From Oceanospirillum linum (lineage in GTDB: Bacteria > Pseudomonadota > Gammaproteobacteria > Pseudomonadales > Halomonadaceae), in assembly GCF_900182785.1 (NCBI RefSeq), contig NZ_FXTS01000002.1:248001-312000 (forward strand): 64,000 nucleotides of DNA, read 5' to 3'. Below, piece after piece: positions 41,915 to 51,548 of the stretch. Both the position numbers and the translations under genes were made by a program. Positions within the stretch are counted from its first letter, which is position 1, and each line of letters starts with the position of its first letter. Below the pieces are notes generated by a model, which did not search any database, was not told where the DNA came from, and was given only the letters and a program-made list of their open reading frames with translations.

Positions 41915-44056
41915 TCAGCGTTTGCGTTGGGCTTCTGACAGAGTTGCCAACAGTTGTTCGGTGGTGGCCTGATCACTATCGTTATAGCGGGCCTGGTGCA
42001 GCAGGTAGACCCTGAAGATACTGCCGTGCCCTTGCTCACTGTGTACCTGAATATCACCACCATACCGACGTATGATGCCGTAGCTTACGGATAGCCCAAG
42101 ACCTGTACCGTTATCACGGGTGGTAAAGAAGGGGTCAAAGATATGAGGCAGTATCTCTTTAGCGATCCCTTTTCCGGCATCCTCTACTTCTACGATAACC
42201 CCTTTCAGGCTGTCGCCTTCATACCAGTCCTGGCTGCGAACATGTATGGTTTTATAACTTTGTGAGGCATTGGCGGCATTCATCAGCAGGTTTACAAACA
42301 CCTGCTGCAGTTGCTGGACATTGGCTTGTGCTGAGCATTTAGCCTGTAAGGTAAGTTTTACCTCCAGGTTTTCCTTCTCAAGGGTGTGACGCACCAGTAG
42401 CAAGGTATCCTCAATCACCTGGTTAATATTCAGTGGTGACATGGATTGCGTGTACTCTCCGGGACGACTGTATTGCAGAAGGTTGTTGACCAGGGCCCGT
42501 ATCCGGTAAACCTGCTGCACAATCAGCTCGATCTCTTCTTCCACATCCTCGGCGTGATCACCCAGTGAGACCTGCAGCAGATCCATATTACCCAGGATAA
42601 CCGCTGCGGGGTTGTTGATCTCATGGGCGATACCGGCGGTAAGCTCACCGAGGGCGGCCAGTTTCTCTTTGGTAATCAGCTGGGCGCGGGTGGCCTGAAG
42701 CAGCCGGATATGCTCTTCCAGCTCACGGGTTTTATTCTGCAGAGACTGGGTGCGGGACTCTACTTTATGTTCCAGTACGTCTGCGGCCTGCCGGATCTGT
42801 CGGTTACGCTCCTCCAGCAGATCCAGCATGGTATCGAACTGTTCCGCCAGTTCACTGAATTCATCCTGGGTGTCCATCATGCCGATACGCTGACGTTTAC
42901 CGGCTTTGACCGCCTGAACCACACTGTGGATGCGGCGGATCGGATGGGTGATCAGTCCGGTGCTGCGTAATACCAGAAATACTGAGATAACGGCCACCAG
43001 AACAAACGCCAGTGTCAGGTTCAGTAATGTCTGATTGTGAATCTCCCTGTAGGGCTTTTCCAGAAAACCGGAATAGAGCATGCCGATCCGTTTACCGGAC
43101 AGATCCTCCACCGGGTTATATGCTGAGATATACCAATCATTAACCACAAAGGCGCGATCGACCCAGCTTTCCCCTTTGACCAGAACTTTCTGATAAACAT
43201 CTTTAGAGACCCGGGTGCCTACCGCCCGGGATGCGGGCGTAGGGTCGCTCTCTATGCCGGAAGGTGAAGGCAGATTTTTATTTGGCACATTGGTACTGAT
43301 ACGGACATCATCCAGAAACAGGGTGACGGTGCCAAGACCGCCATCAGGCAAAGTGCCGGGCCGATAGACAAGGTCACGAATCTCATCGACAAAACCATTG
43401 TTACGATTCAGCAGACGGCCGCTGTCCAGCAGTGCGATCATCTCTCCTTTTACATTGTTGATCGGGTGTAGTGCCCGAATAAACATGCCTCGCTTCTCAA
43501 AATGGCGCTCTGTTGATTGCGCCATTGGGGTTTGCAGAAGTCTTATGCGTACCTGTTCAATCAACACTGGATCGATAAAAGCCAGCTCATCCGGGCTGAT
43601 AAGCTGCAGCCCGGCATCTGCATTACCCGCCAGTACCTGAGAGGCGATCTGCCCAAGGCTGGGTTCTTTCAGTACGCGCTCACTGAGTTTGGCTGCGGGA
43701 ATGATGCGTACAAAATCCAACCGGTGCAGCATTTTGAAGTTATAAAGTTGTTGGCTGATACGGGCGGGCTTCTGGAGTTCGACGCTTTCCTGAAGCTGCT
43801 GATTCAGGCTCAGTTGCTTCAGGTTAATCAGATCCTGCTGCTTGAGTATATTGAGAAAACCTTCCGCCACCGACAGGTCGGCCCGTACTTTCCGGTCCAG
43901 TAAATCAGTCGAGTAGCTGTTAACCCAGTAGCTGGTCATGCCGATCAGGGTAGCAAGCGTAAGGGCTAAAGGGGCAAGGCTCAGCCCTAAAATTTTAATT
44001 CGGATTGATGAGCGCATGAACCAGCGTCGTTTTGCCTGTTTCAATGTGGATGACAT
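41915..44056 (-). CDS. Sensor histidine kinase with Cache periplasmic domain
   Basis: A 713-residue membrane kinase. Membrane helices lie at about residues 22-44 and 345-365, flanking a large Cache-type sensor with MIALLDSGRLLNRNNG and VVNDWYISAYNPVEDLSGKRIG. A HAMP domain follows (TGLITHPIRRIHSVVQAVKAGK), then a coiled coil, a phosphoacceptor domain AALGELTAGIAHEINNPAAVILGN, and an HATPase domain with VNLLMNAANAS, VEVEDAGKGI and GTGLGLSVSYGIIRRYGG. Its start ATGA overlaps the regulator stop. It should phosphorylate the partner NtrC-type regulator; the ligand is unknown. Confidence 0.92.
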   Translation of the reverse strand: MSSTLKQAKRRWFMRSSIRIKILGLSLAPLALTLATLIGMTSYWVNSYSTDLLDRKVRADLSVAEGFLNILKQQDLINLKQLSLNQQLQESVELQKPARISQQLYNFKMLHRLDFVRIIPAAKLSERVLKEPSLGQIASQVLAGNADAGLQLISPDELAFIDPVLIEQVRIRLLQTPMAQSTERHFEKRGMFIRALHPINNVKGEMIALLDSGRLLNRNNGFVDEIRDLVYRPGTLPDGGLGTVTLFLDDVRISTNVPNKNLPSPSGIESDPTPASRAVGTRVSKDVYQKVLVKGESWVDRAFVVNDWYISAYNPVEDLSGKRIGMLYSGFLEKPYREIHNQTLLNLTLAFVLVAVISVFLVLRSTGLITHPIRRIHSVVQAVKAGKRQRIGMMDTQDEFSELAEQFDTMLDLLEERNRQIRQAADVLEHKVESRTQSLQNKTRELEEHIRLLQATRAQLITKEKLAALGELTAGIAHEINNPAAVILGNMDLLQVSLGDHAEDVEEEIELIVQQVYRIRALVNNLLQYSRPGEYTQSMSPLNINQVIEDTLLLVRHTLEKENLEVKLTLQAKCSAQANVQQLQQVFVNLLMNAANASQSYKTIHVRSQDWYEGDSLKGVIVEVEDAGKGIAKEILPHIFDPFFTTRDNGTGLGLSVSYGIIRRYGGDIQVHSEQGHGSIFRVYLLHQARYNDSDQATTEQLLATLSEAQRKR

Positions 44057-45493
44057 CAGGATTCAGAACCCTGAGCTTCATCCCACGCCTGCAATTTTCG
44101 ATCCAGAGTTTTGCGCGATATACCCAGTTGGCGTGCAGCGGCAGATTTATTGCCCTGAAACTCGCTCAGTACCTGCAGGATATGGTGTTTCTCCACTTCA
44201 TCCATCGCCCAGGTTGACGGGTAACCGCGGCCTTCAGCCTGAGCTGTTTCGCGGTTTTGGGACAGAGTGTCCCCACTGACAAAGGTTTCGATGGGCAGGC
44301 GGCCCAAAAGGATACAGCGTTCAACAAAGTTTTTCAGTTCGCGAATATTACCGGGCCAGCTATAGCCCGAAATCGCCGACATATCTTCGTGGGTCAGTGG
44401 CACAGGGGGCAGGCCCAGCTCTTTGGAGAGTCTGCGGGAAAAGCTGTGTACCAGTGTCGGAATATCTTCCGGGCGATCTCTCAGGGGGGGGCAGGGTTAA
44501 TGTCAGTACATTCAGACGGTAGTAAAGGTCTTCACGGAAGCGTCCTTCTTTAACTTCCTCCTGCAGGTTTCGGTTTGTGGCGGCGACGATACGGACGTCG
44601 ATGCTGACCTCCTGCTCGCTGCCAACGGGCCGAACCGCTTTGAGCTCCAGTACCCGAAGCAGTTTAGCCTGCATCGCCAGGGGCATTTCACCGATCTCAT
44701 CCAAAAACAGCGTGCCGCCACTGGCAAAGGAGAAGAGGCCTTCACGGGCTTTCTGTGCGCCGGTAAAGGCACCTTTGGTGTGGCCAAACAGCTCGCTTTC
44801 GAGAATATCAGCGGCGATGGCACCACAGTTAACCGGGACAAAAGCACCGGTCCGGCCACTGTTCTCGTGCAGAGCCCGTGCCGCCAGCTCTTTACCTGTG
44901 CCGGATTCACCCTCGATCAGAACCGCTGATGGCGTTGGGGCAACTCTGCGAATGATGCTGTCGACATCGCGGATCACCTGACTTTCCCCGAGCATGGCAC
45001 TGCCGGAGCTGTAAACCGTGTTCAGCTCACGTTTAAGCACGAAATTTTCCCGGGCCATCAGGCGGCGTTCAACGCACCGGTCGATGGCGGCCATCATCTG
45101 CTCCAGCCGGAAGGGCTTCAGAATAAAGTCACTGGCACCGGCGCGAAGTGCTTCAATGGCAGTCTCCAGGTCAGCATAGGCTGTCATAAAGATAATATCG
45201 CTTCGGCGCTCATTATCGGTTGTGGCTTCGTGCCACTCTATGCCGGAGCGGCCGGGAAGCTTGATATCACAAACGATAAGATCAAAGTGACAGCGTTTCC
45301 GAATCTCTTCAGCGGTTTCAATGCTATCTGCAGATTCAACCAAGGCGAAGCGCTTGCTAAGAGCCTTAATCAGAAAATTGCGCATGCCGGGCTCGTCATC
45401 AACGATCAGAACGGAAATTGCAGGCGATAAACTGCCGGAGACGAAGGGGGCATGGGAAGAGTCTAATGCAGCAAAGCGAGGTTTTTTATCCAT
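44056..45493 (-). pseudogene. NtrC-type response regulator, frameshifted
   Basis: Two frames together code for about 478 residues: a receiver domain (VLIVDDEPGMRNF, FDLIVCDIKLPG with the phosphoacceptor Asp), an AAA+ sigma-54 interaction domain (GESGTGKELAARALHENSGR, GAFTGAQKAREGLFSFASGGTLFLDEIGEM, described) and a C-terminal Fis-type HTH (KSAAARQLGISRKTLDRKL). The frame breaks near 44490 at an eight-C run (TGCCCCCCCCTG on the minus strand, plus-strand CAGGGGGGGGCAGG), where seven would restore TLTLPPLRDRPEDIP. The GAFTGA motif indicates interaction with RpoN. It lies beside tupA on the opposite strand. Confidence 0.85.
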
Positions 45494-45637
45494 GGATAAC
45501 CTTGTGTCGTTTCTTGTGCTCGGTGGTGTAAATTGCGTTTTTATTGTCTTTATCGATTGTTTTTTGTTTTTGCTTTAAAAATCCGACCACCAAGGGTGTT
45601 GCGTTATTGAAAATATGATCAGAATACCCGGGTGTGT

Positions 45638-45647
45638 CATTTTGTCC
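45638..45647 (+). promoter_or_regulatory. CATTTTGTCC motif upstream of tupA
   Basis: Exact copy of the 10-base motif seen twice before the ferredoxin-fdh operon. It lies about 120 bases upstream of the tupA sigma-54 -24 element, where an NtrC-type activator would be expected to bind, or where a metal-responsive regulator might. Confidence 0.5.
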
Positions 45648-45763
45648 ATTGTGTGTTTTTTATGGGTCAATATGGCCCTTTTTTGATCTCTGTCGGCGGT
45701 TTGCCGTCAGATATAATGATTATGTCTGACTTGCAGGTCAGGCAGGGCAAGGTTAGTGCTTTT

Positions 45764-45779
45764 TGGCATCTATCTTGCT
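45764..45779 (+). promoter_or_regulatory. Sigma-54 (RpoN) promoter of tupABC
   Basis: TGGCATCTATCTTGCT matches TGGCACNNNNNTTGCW with the strict 12-base GG to GC spacing, one departure in the -24 box (T for C). Start would be near 45791, 45 bases before the tupA ATG. Confidence 0.65.
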
Positions 45780-45835
45780 CAAAAAGGGGTCTGATCATAA
45801 CAAACATTGCACTTTGAAGCATTTAAAGGACGAGC

Positions 45836-46672
45836 ATGAGTACACCTAAAATGAGCAAGCTAAAAACCTTTATCCGTTCTGCTGCGTTGGCTGTTGTTGC
45901 CGCGACAGTTTCTATTCAGTCATATGCTGAAGACCTGGGGATTGTTCGTTTGGCGACGACAACAAGTACTTATAATTCCGGTCTGCTGGATTATCTGTTG
46001 CCAGAGTTTGAAAAGAAAAACGGTGCGACCATTCAGGTTATTGCTGTAGGTACAGGTAAAGCGCTGCGTATGGGCCGTGATGGGGATGTGGATCTGGTCA
46101 TGACCCACGCACCTAAAGCAGAAGCTAAATTTGTTGATGAAGGCCACGGTGTTCAGCCCCGCGGCATCATGTACAACGATTTTGTTCTGGTGGGCCCTAA
46201 GAATGATCCGGCAGGTGTTAAGTCTACGGGCAGTATTGAAGATGCTCTGGCTAAAATAGCTAAGAACCAGTCGCTGTTTATCTCCCGTGGTGATGACTCC
46301 GGTACCCACAAGAAAGAGCTGGGTCTTTGGAAAGAGGCCGGTACCTCTCTGCCATTTGAGGGATACCGTGAAGTTGGTCAGGGTATGGGCAAAGTACTGC
46401 AGATCAGCTCAGAGCTGCAGGCTTATACACTGACAGACCGTGGTACTTGGTTGGCGTATAAATCTAAAGTTGATCTGGCCATCGCGTCTGAAGGTGATAA
46501 GCGTCTGTTCAACCCATACCAGGTGATTCTGGTGAACCCTGCCAAATATGATGGTCTGAACACGAAAGGTGCTCAGGCGCTGAGTGACTGGCTGATCTCT
46601 GATGAGACGCAAAAGCGTATTAATGATTTCCGTCTGCATGGTGAGCGTCTGTTTATCGCAAACGCTAAATAA
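45836..46672 (+). CDS. tupA: Tungstate ABC transporter, substrate-binding protein
   Basis: A 278-residue periplasmic binding protein. Signal peptide SAALAVVAATVSIQSYAED (described, cleavage near residue 31), then LATTTSTYNSGLLDYLLPEF, the TTTS oxyanion loop that distinguishes TupA from ModA, and VGTGKALRMGRDGDVDLVMTHAPKAE with FISRGDDSGTHKKE. TupA homologues prefer tungstate over molybdate. It starts a three-gene run, and a stem-loop follows before tupB, which may set the binding protein in excess. Confidence 0.93.
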   Translation: MSTPKMSKLKTFIRSAALAVVAATVSIQSYAEDLGIVRLATTTSTYNSGLLDYLLPEFEKKNGATIQVIAVGTGKALRMGRDGDVDLVMTHAPKAEAKFVDEGHGVQPRGIMYNDFVLVGPKNDPAGVKSTGSIEDALAKIAKNQSLFISRGDDSGTHKKELGLWKEAGTSLPFEGYREVGQGMGKVLQISSELQAYTLTDRGTWLAYKSKVDLAIASEGDKRLFNPYQVILVNPAKYDGLNTKGAQALSDWLISDETQKRINDFRLHGERLFIANAK

Positions 46673-46741
46673 GCCGCTGTAAGACGTGTTCAGCCGTACT
46701 GACTTAGCCGTTGGTGCGGCGCTCTTGTCTGAGAAACGATA

Positions 46742-46786
46742 CCTGTGGGTAGCGATTTATGCGATCCACGGGTTTTCTGTTTTTTC
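46742..46786 (+). terminator. Candidate attenuating hairpin between tupA and tupB
   Basis: CCTGTGG and CCACGGG form a short stem (one wobble) enclosing AGCGATTTATGCGAT, and TTTTCTGTTTTTT follows. It could reduce tupBC expression relative to tupA. Confidence 0.5.
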
Positions 46787-46881
46787 GGGCCGGATTAATT
46801 CCATTGGGTCTGTGAATAACCCTTTTGCTGCACCGTTTATCCTATGTTTGAAAGAAAAATAAATATAAGGCGCTACCGTTA

Positions 46882-47586
46882 ATGGCTTCACTGACTGAGA
46901 CTTTTGTTGCTGCGGTTGAACTTCTGGTATCGGGGGATGATGCTCTGTGGGCCATTATTGGTGTCTCTTTTCGGGTCTCTTTTTCCGCACTGGTTCTGGC
47001 TATTGTTCCCGCGACGCTGATCGGCTTCGCTCTGGCCTACTGGCGGTTTCCCGGCCGTTGGTTGCTGTTATCGCTGACTCATACGCTGATGGCGGTACCT
47101 ACCGTTGTGGTTGGTCTGATTCTGTTTATGCTGCTTTCCAGAGCGGGCCCTTTGGGTGACTGGCGTTTGTTGTTCACCCAGGATGCGATGATTATCGGGC
47201 AGTTTCTGTTATGTATGCCGCTGCTGGTATCGATGAGTCACAGTGCTTTTCAGGGGGCAGACAAACGTGCCTGGGAAACAGCAAAAATGCTGGGAGCCAG
47301 TCCGTTTCGTTGTCTCTGGGTTTTAATGCTGGAGGTGCGATATGCTTTGTATGCCTGCTTTATTGCGGCCTTCGCCCGTATTATTGCCGAGGTTGGCTGC
47401 GCCATGATGGTCGGTGGCAATATTCTTAATTATACCCGAAGTATTACGACCGCCATCGCTCTGGAAACCCTGAAGGGGGAGTATGCCCAGGGTGTTGCTT
47501 TGGGCTTGGTTCTTTTTATATTGGCAATGGTTCTGAATGTTGGAATGGGTTTGCTTCGTGGCAAAGGGCAGCTGGCAAGTCGCTGA
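46882..47586 (+). CDS. tupB: Tungstate ABC transporter, permease
   Basis: A 234-residue inner-membrane permease with five to six helices. The EAA loop reads ADKRAWETAKMLGASPFRCLWVLMLEVRYAL (described, about residues 130-160). HTLMAVPTVVVGLILFMLLSRAGPLGDW is a typical TupB-like segment. It forms the membrane channel for the TupA-bound oxyanion. Its stop is 13 bases before the ATPase gene. Confidence 0.93.
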   Translation: MASLTETFVAAVELLVSGDDALWAIIGVSFRVSFSALVLAIVPATLIGFALAYWRFPGRWLLLSLTHTLMAVPTVVVGLILFMLLSRAGPLGDWRLLFTQDAMIIGQFLLCMPLLVSMSHSAFQGADKRAWETAKMLGASPFRCLWVLMLEVRYALYACFIAAFARIIAEVGCAMMVGGNILNYTRSITTAIALETLKGEYAQGVALGLVLFILAMVLNVGMGLLRGKGQLASR

Positions 47587-47599
47587 TTAAGGTGTTGTT

Positions 47600-48349
47600 G
47601 TGCTTGATAAATCTTCTTACCTGGCGGAAAGGCCTCCCATGGAAAAACACGATTCACCGACAGATACAAGAGACTTGCTCAGTATTGAGCGGCTTCACCA
47701 AAGCTGGCCGGATCAGGCTGAGGCTCTCTTTGATATTGAACATGTGAGCTGGTCTGCAGGGCAGCATGTATGGCTGCAGGGGGCGAATGGTTCCGGGAAG
47801 ACGACATTTATGCGTTTACTGTCCGGGCTTGAGCCTGTTCAGCAGGGCCGTATTGATCTTTTTAAAAAGCGATCTGGGGCAGAAGAGCCGAGAATCTGCT
47901 ATTTGCACCAGACACCTTATCTTTTTGCCGGTAGTGTTGAACGTAATCTTCAGTTTGTTATTCGCTCTCTGGCATCGGCTCAGCGTCCTGCGGCGCGTGT
48001 GGCCCTTGATCTTGGTTTGCAACTTGCTGGTCTGGAGGGTTTACGTCACCAGGATGCGGTTACTTTATCCGGTGGTGAGCGGCAGCGTCTGGCCCTTTTG
48101 CGTGCCTGGCTGCTGCAACCGGATATTTTGTTGTTGGATGAACCCGCTGCTAATCTGGATGATGACTCTGTGGTGTTAATGCATCGCTTAGTCACTGATC
48201 TTATTGAGAAAGGCGCATCCATTATGGTGAGTTCTCACCAGAAGAATCTGCTGACCAAGCTATGTAATACCCGCTGGCTGATCGCCTCTGGCACATTAAC
48301 TGCTTCTTCTTTGGAGGCGGCGGCTTCCCTCCGGTGCCGTCCGGCCTGA
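47600..48349 (+). CDS. tupC: Tungstate ABC transporter, ATP-binding protein
   Basis: A 249-residue ATPase. Walker A QGANGSGKTTFMRLLSG (residue 57), the signature LSGGERQRLALLRAWLL (residue 155), Walker B DILLLDEPAANLDDDSV and the switch His in VSSHQ are visible. GTG at 47600 is the longest start, and an ATG at 47639 is also possible. TupB gene lies 13 bases upstream, so translation is probably coupled. It powers uptake of tungstate. Confidence 0.92.
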   Translation: MLDKSSYLAERPPMEKHDSPTDTRDLLSIERLHQSWPDQAEALFDIEHVSWSAGQHVWLQGANGSGKTTFMRLLSGLEPVQQGRIDLFKKRSGAEEPRICYLHQTPYLFAGSVERNLQFVIRSLASAQRPAARVALDLGLQLAGLEGLRHQDAVTLSGGERQRLALLRAWLLQPDILLLDEPAANLDDDSVVLMHRLVTDLIEKGASIMVSSHQKNLLTKLCNTRWLIASGTLTASSLEAAASLRCRPA

Positions 48350-48500
48350 ATTAACAGAACTGTTCTTCTTTTGATGTGGCCCTTTGGTGTGGTCTCTGCG
48401 TACTTTTCAGGCACGAAATGGTAAAAAGAGTATTCATGTTTTCGTTGGCAAGTTATAGTGCTTTTTAAATATATCTTTATTGATGTGCGTAGGAATCGCT

Positions 48501-49154
48501 ATGTCAGATCTTAATACAGGGATTTCGTCAGGAGTGGTCCAATCGATGTCAAAGCAATTAAACACCATCAGGCCTTCAGAGGTTACCGCCGTTATTCTCG
48601 CCGGTGGTCAGGGGCAGCGTATGGGAGGGCAGGATAAAGGCTGGGTCAGTTTCAATGGTCGGCCTATGATACACCATGTACTCAGTCAGGTGTCCCCTCA
48701 GGTAAACCATGTACTGATCAATGCGAACCGCAGTCAAAAAGAGTATCAGTCCCTTGGGTGTGATGTTGTTGAAGATATTGAACAGGGGTATCACGGCCCT
48801 TTGATGGGGATGTTAACCGGGCTGGTCTCAGCCAAAACCGATTGGGTCTTATTTGTTCCCTGCGATATCCCTTTGTTGCCGGAGGATATTGTTCAGAAAC
48901 TGGCCGCTGCGATTGTTGATCATGGTGCTGATATCGCCGTGGTTCACGATGGTGAGCGTCTGCAGCCGGTGATCTCCCTTATGCATCGTAGCTTGCTTCC
49001 GAGTCTGCAGGAGTGGCTGGCAGCCGGTAAACGAAAAATTGATCGTTGGTATATGCAGCATCGTATGGTTGTTGTCCGCTTTGATGGTTCCTCTGATGAT
49101 TTTATCAACCTGAATACCCTGCAGGATGTTCAGGCGCTGGAACAGCGTCTCTGA
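48501..49154 (+). CDS. mobA: Molybdenum cofactor guanylyltransferase
   Basis: A 217-residue enzyme that adds GMP to Mo-molybdopterin, giving the guanine dinucleotide cofactor used by FdhA. The nucleotide-binding loop LAGGQGQRMGGQDKG (residue 37) and the metal site FVPCDIPLLPED are clear. The ATG at 48501 is preferred because TAGGAATC lies just upstream; upstream in-frame codons add seven residues only. A strong terminator follows its stop. Confidence 0.93.
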   Translation: MSDLNTGISSGVVQSMSKQLNTIRPSEVTAVILAGGQGQRMGGQDKGWVSFNGRPMIHHVLSQVSPQVNHVLINANRSQKEYQSLGCDVVEDIEQGYHGPLMGMLTGLVSAKTDWVLFVPCDIPLLPEDIVQKLAAAIVDHGADIAVVHDGERLQPVISLMHRSLLPSLQEWLAAGKRKIDRWYMQHRMVVVRFDGSSDDFINLNTLQDVQALEQRL

Positions 49155-49227
49155 TTGAGTGTTCTGATAAGCTGTTAAGTCTTTGCTCTCTAATCACATA
49201 ATGCCTGCGAGCATCGTATCCGCAGTG

Positions 49228-49257
49228 ACCCCTGTTATTTTTAACCGGGGTTTTTTT
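49228..49257 (+). terminator. Rho-independent terminator after mobA
   Basis: CCCCTGTTA pairs with TTAACCGGGG around a three-base loop, followed by seven T residues. Confidence 0.75.
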
Positions 49258-49467
49258 ATGGGTCGCTTTCTGACTTTATGATGGTGCTTCTTATATCAGG
49301 GATCTGGCTTTATGATGGAATGCCCGACTTAAATGGATCTTATTGGAGCTTTTTTGATCTGGTTCAGACCAGGCGTGGAATACTCCTTGCTGCTCTATAT
49401 CGTATTAACCATCAAGACCTGAAAAACATGCTGCCAGCTCAGTCCGGGCTGTGTTCAGGAAATAGGA

Positions 49468-50082
49468 ATGCTTATGCTGAAGTTCCCCCTACCTGTACTG
49501 GGTTTCGCTGCGTTTAGTGGCTCCGGGAAAACCACGCTGTTAAAAAAAATATTACCTCTATTGGTTAAACGGGAACTCAGGACTGCTGTTGTTAAACATG
49601 CGCACCATGCGTTTGAGGTTGATCATCCCGGTAAAGACAGCTTCGAGCTACGTAAGGCGGGGGCTGCACCCATGCTGGTGGCGTCATCTCAGCGTATGGC
49701 GATGATGCTGGATTTTTCTGACCCGGAAAATGGTGCGGTGCAGGACCCTGATCTGCTTGAGATGATCGATTATCTGCCGCTGCACCGGCTGGACTGTGTT
49801 TTGGTCGAAGGTTTTAAGGCTGTTCCTTTTCCGAAAATTGAGATACACCGTCCGGCTACGGGTAAACCGCTGATCGCTCTGGATGACAGCAATATTATTG
49901 CAATTGCTACCAATGATGCCGCTAAGCTGAAAGAGAGTCTGCGGGATCGTGGTGAACGGGTTAACCTGTTACCACTGTTAGATCTTAACGACCCGGATGC
50001 GATTGCAGATTTTGTGGTTGAGCAGGTACGGCAACAGCGTTTGGTTTTACCCTCTGCAGAAAGCCAAGAAGGAGCTCTGTAA
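49468..50082 (+). CDS. mobB: Molybdopterin-guanine dinucleotide biosynthesis adaptor MobB
   Basis: A 204-residue GTP-binding accessory protein. The P-loop FAAFSGSGKTTLLKKI (residue 12) is close to the N-terminus, VVKHAHHAFEVDHPGKDSFELRKAGA follows, and the C-terminal DCVLVEGFKAVPFPKIEIHR segment is typical. It partners MobA or MoeA in cofactor delivery. The start may be either ATG at 49468 or the ATG two codons downstream, with AGGAAATAGGAA upstream. The stop TAA overlaps the moeA ATG by one base (TAATG). Confidence 0.92.
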   Translation: MLMLKFPLPVLGFAAFSGSGKTTLLKKILPLLVKRELRTAVVKHAHHAFEVDHPGKDSFELRKAGAAPMLVASSQRMAMMLDFSDPENGAVQDPDLLEMIDYLPLHRLDCVLVEGFKAVPFPKIEIHRPATGKPLIALDDSNIIAIATNDAAKLKESLRDRGERVNLLPLLDLNDPDAIADFVVEQVRQQRLVLPSAESQEGAL

Positions 50083-51392
50083 TGTCATCGGAACAGAATA
50101 CCTATCAGGCCTCCGTCAGTTGTTTCGACCAGCCCGGTCAGTTAAGTGTTCAGCAGGGTCGGCAAGCTCTGCTTGATGCCATTGTATCGGCAAAACATCC
50201 TGGGCGGATCAGGCAACCGATTGCTGAGTTGGTCGGCTCTGTTCTGGCGGAGGATGTGATCTCACCGATCAATGTCCCCGCCCAAACTAACGCTGCCATG
50301 GACGGTTTTGCCCTGGCCCTGCCGGAAGCGAGTGGTGATAGCTTCCCGTCAGAGTATCAGTTGGTGGGTAAGGCTCTGGCGGGTCATGGCTTTGACGGTG
50401 AACTGGAAACCGGTCAGGCCGTGACGATCACCACAGGTGCTCCGGTTCCTGCTGGTGCCAACAGCGTTGTCATGCGGGAGATCTGCCAGCCCGGTGAGGG
50501 TGTGGTTTTGATTGAAAAGCCGGAGTCCCTGCGTCTGAACGATAATATTCGTCAGGCTGGCGAAGACCTGGCAACCGGTCAGGTCGCGGTGAAAGCCGGC
50601 ACCCGTCTGACGCCAGCGCACCAGGGGCTGATCGCATCCCTCGGCCTGACCGATGTTGCGGTATTTAAACCTCTGGTGGTGGCGGTGTTCTCCACCGGTG
50701 ATGAGGTTGTGGCTCAGGGGCAGCCGCTACCTCCCCACAGTATTTACGATACCAACCGTTATTCTCTGATTGCGCTGCTGAAAAAACTGCATTGTGAGGT
50801 GATTGATCTGGGGATTTTGCCGGATCAGGAAGAGGTACTTGCTAAAACCCTGGCGGATGCGGCGGTTAAATCGGATGTGGTGATCTCATCCGGTGGCGTT
50901 TCGGTTGGTGTTGCGGATTACATCAAAACCGCCCTGGCAAGGGTCGGTGAGATCGGTTTCTGGCGTATGAATATACGCCCCGGTCGCCCTTTTGCCTTTG
51001 GCTGTATTGGTGCGGATCTGACCCAGGATAATGCTGATTCCGCTTGGTTCTTTGGCCTTCCCGGTAACCCGGTTGCGGTCATGGTGACCTTTATGCAGCT
51101 GGCGCAACCGGCTTTGCGACTGCTTCAGGGCGAGACGGGTTGGCAGCTGCAGGCCATTCCGGCTATTGCCAGCGAGAAGATGCGTAGCCGGGAAGGGCGT
51201 ACCGATTTCCACCGGGGCATTTTCAGTCTCAGTGCGGAAGGTCAGCTGCAGGTGCAAACGACAGGTACTCAGGGTTCCGGTATTCTGCGCTCCATGACAG
51301 AAGCTAATTGTCTGATTGAGATTGGCGATGAGCATGGGGCTATTGCGGCGGGGGGCTCTGTGAAAATTTACCCCTTTGCGGATCTTCTTTGA
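50082..51392 (+). CDS. moeA: Molybdopterin molybdenumtransferase MoeA
   Basis: A 436-residue enzyme that inserts molybdate (or tungstate) into adenylated molybdopterin. Recognisable are NVPAQTNAAMDGFALALPEA (residue 65), ITTGAPVPAGANSVVMRE, FSTGDEVV, the active-site region ISSGGVSVGVADYIKTAL and WRMNIRPGRPFAFG, and FGLPGNPVAVMVTF. Domains III and IV end normally. Coupled to mobB by the TAATG overlap. Length matches the family. Confidence 0.95.
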   Translation: MSSEQNTYQASVSCFDQPGQLSVQQGRQALLDAIVSAKHPGRIRQPIAELVGSVLAEDVISPINVPAQTNAAMDGFALALPEASGDSFPSEYQLVGKALAGHGFDGELETGQAVTITTGAPVPAGANSVVMREICQPGEGVVLIEKPESLRLNDNIRQAGEDLATGQVAVKAGTRLTPAHQGLIASLGLTDVAVFKPLVVAVFSTGDEVVAQGQPLPPHSIYDTNRYSLIALLKKLHCEVIDLGILPDQEEVLAKTLADAAVKSDVVISSGGVSVGVADYIKTALARVGEIGFWRMNIRPGRPFAFGCIGADLTQDNADSAWFFGLPGNPVAVMVTFMQLAQPALRLLQGETGWQLQAIPAIASEKMRSREGRTDFHRGIFSLSAEGQLQVQTTGTQGSGILRSMTEANCLIEIGDEHGAIAAGGSVKIYPFADLL

Positions 51393-51548
51393 GCGGGGAC
51401 GAACGGTTGTTCAGTATTAAGGCACGCATGTCACGAAATAGGCGCGTGTATCCGGAATAACAAGCAGATCAAAATAAAAAGTATCACCGCCCCAACAGAT
51501 TCTGTCGTAAGAGAATGGATATGAAGGGCGGGAAGTAGAGAGAATACT

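Noticed and set aside
48385..48415. Sigma-54-like TTGGTGTGGTCTCTGCG upstream of mobA
   Set aside because: Several mismatches in both boxes despite fitting spacing.
49251..49264. TTTTTATGGGTC as an fdh/tup-type operator before mobB
   Set aside because: It coincides with the T tail of the mobA terminator, so the resemblance to the tup region is probably coincidental.
49278..49517. 79-codon frame before mobB
   Set aside because: Its end overlaps mobB in another frame, starts in the mobA terminator region and lacks a ribosome site.
51393..51548. Moco riboswitch before the moaC-moaD gene
   Set aside because: No matching fold or conserved sequence seen in the 156-base gap.
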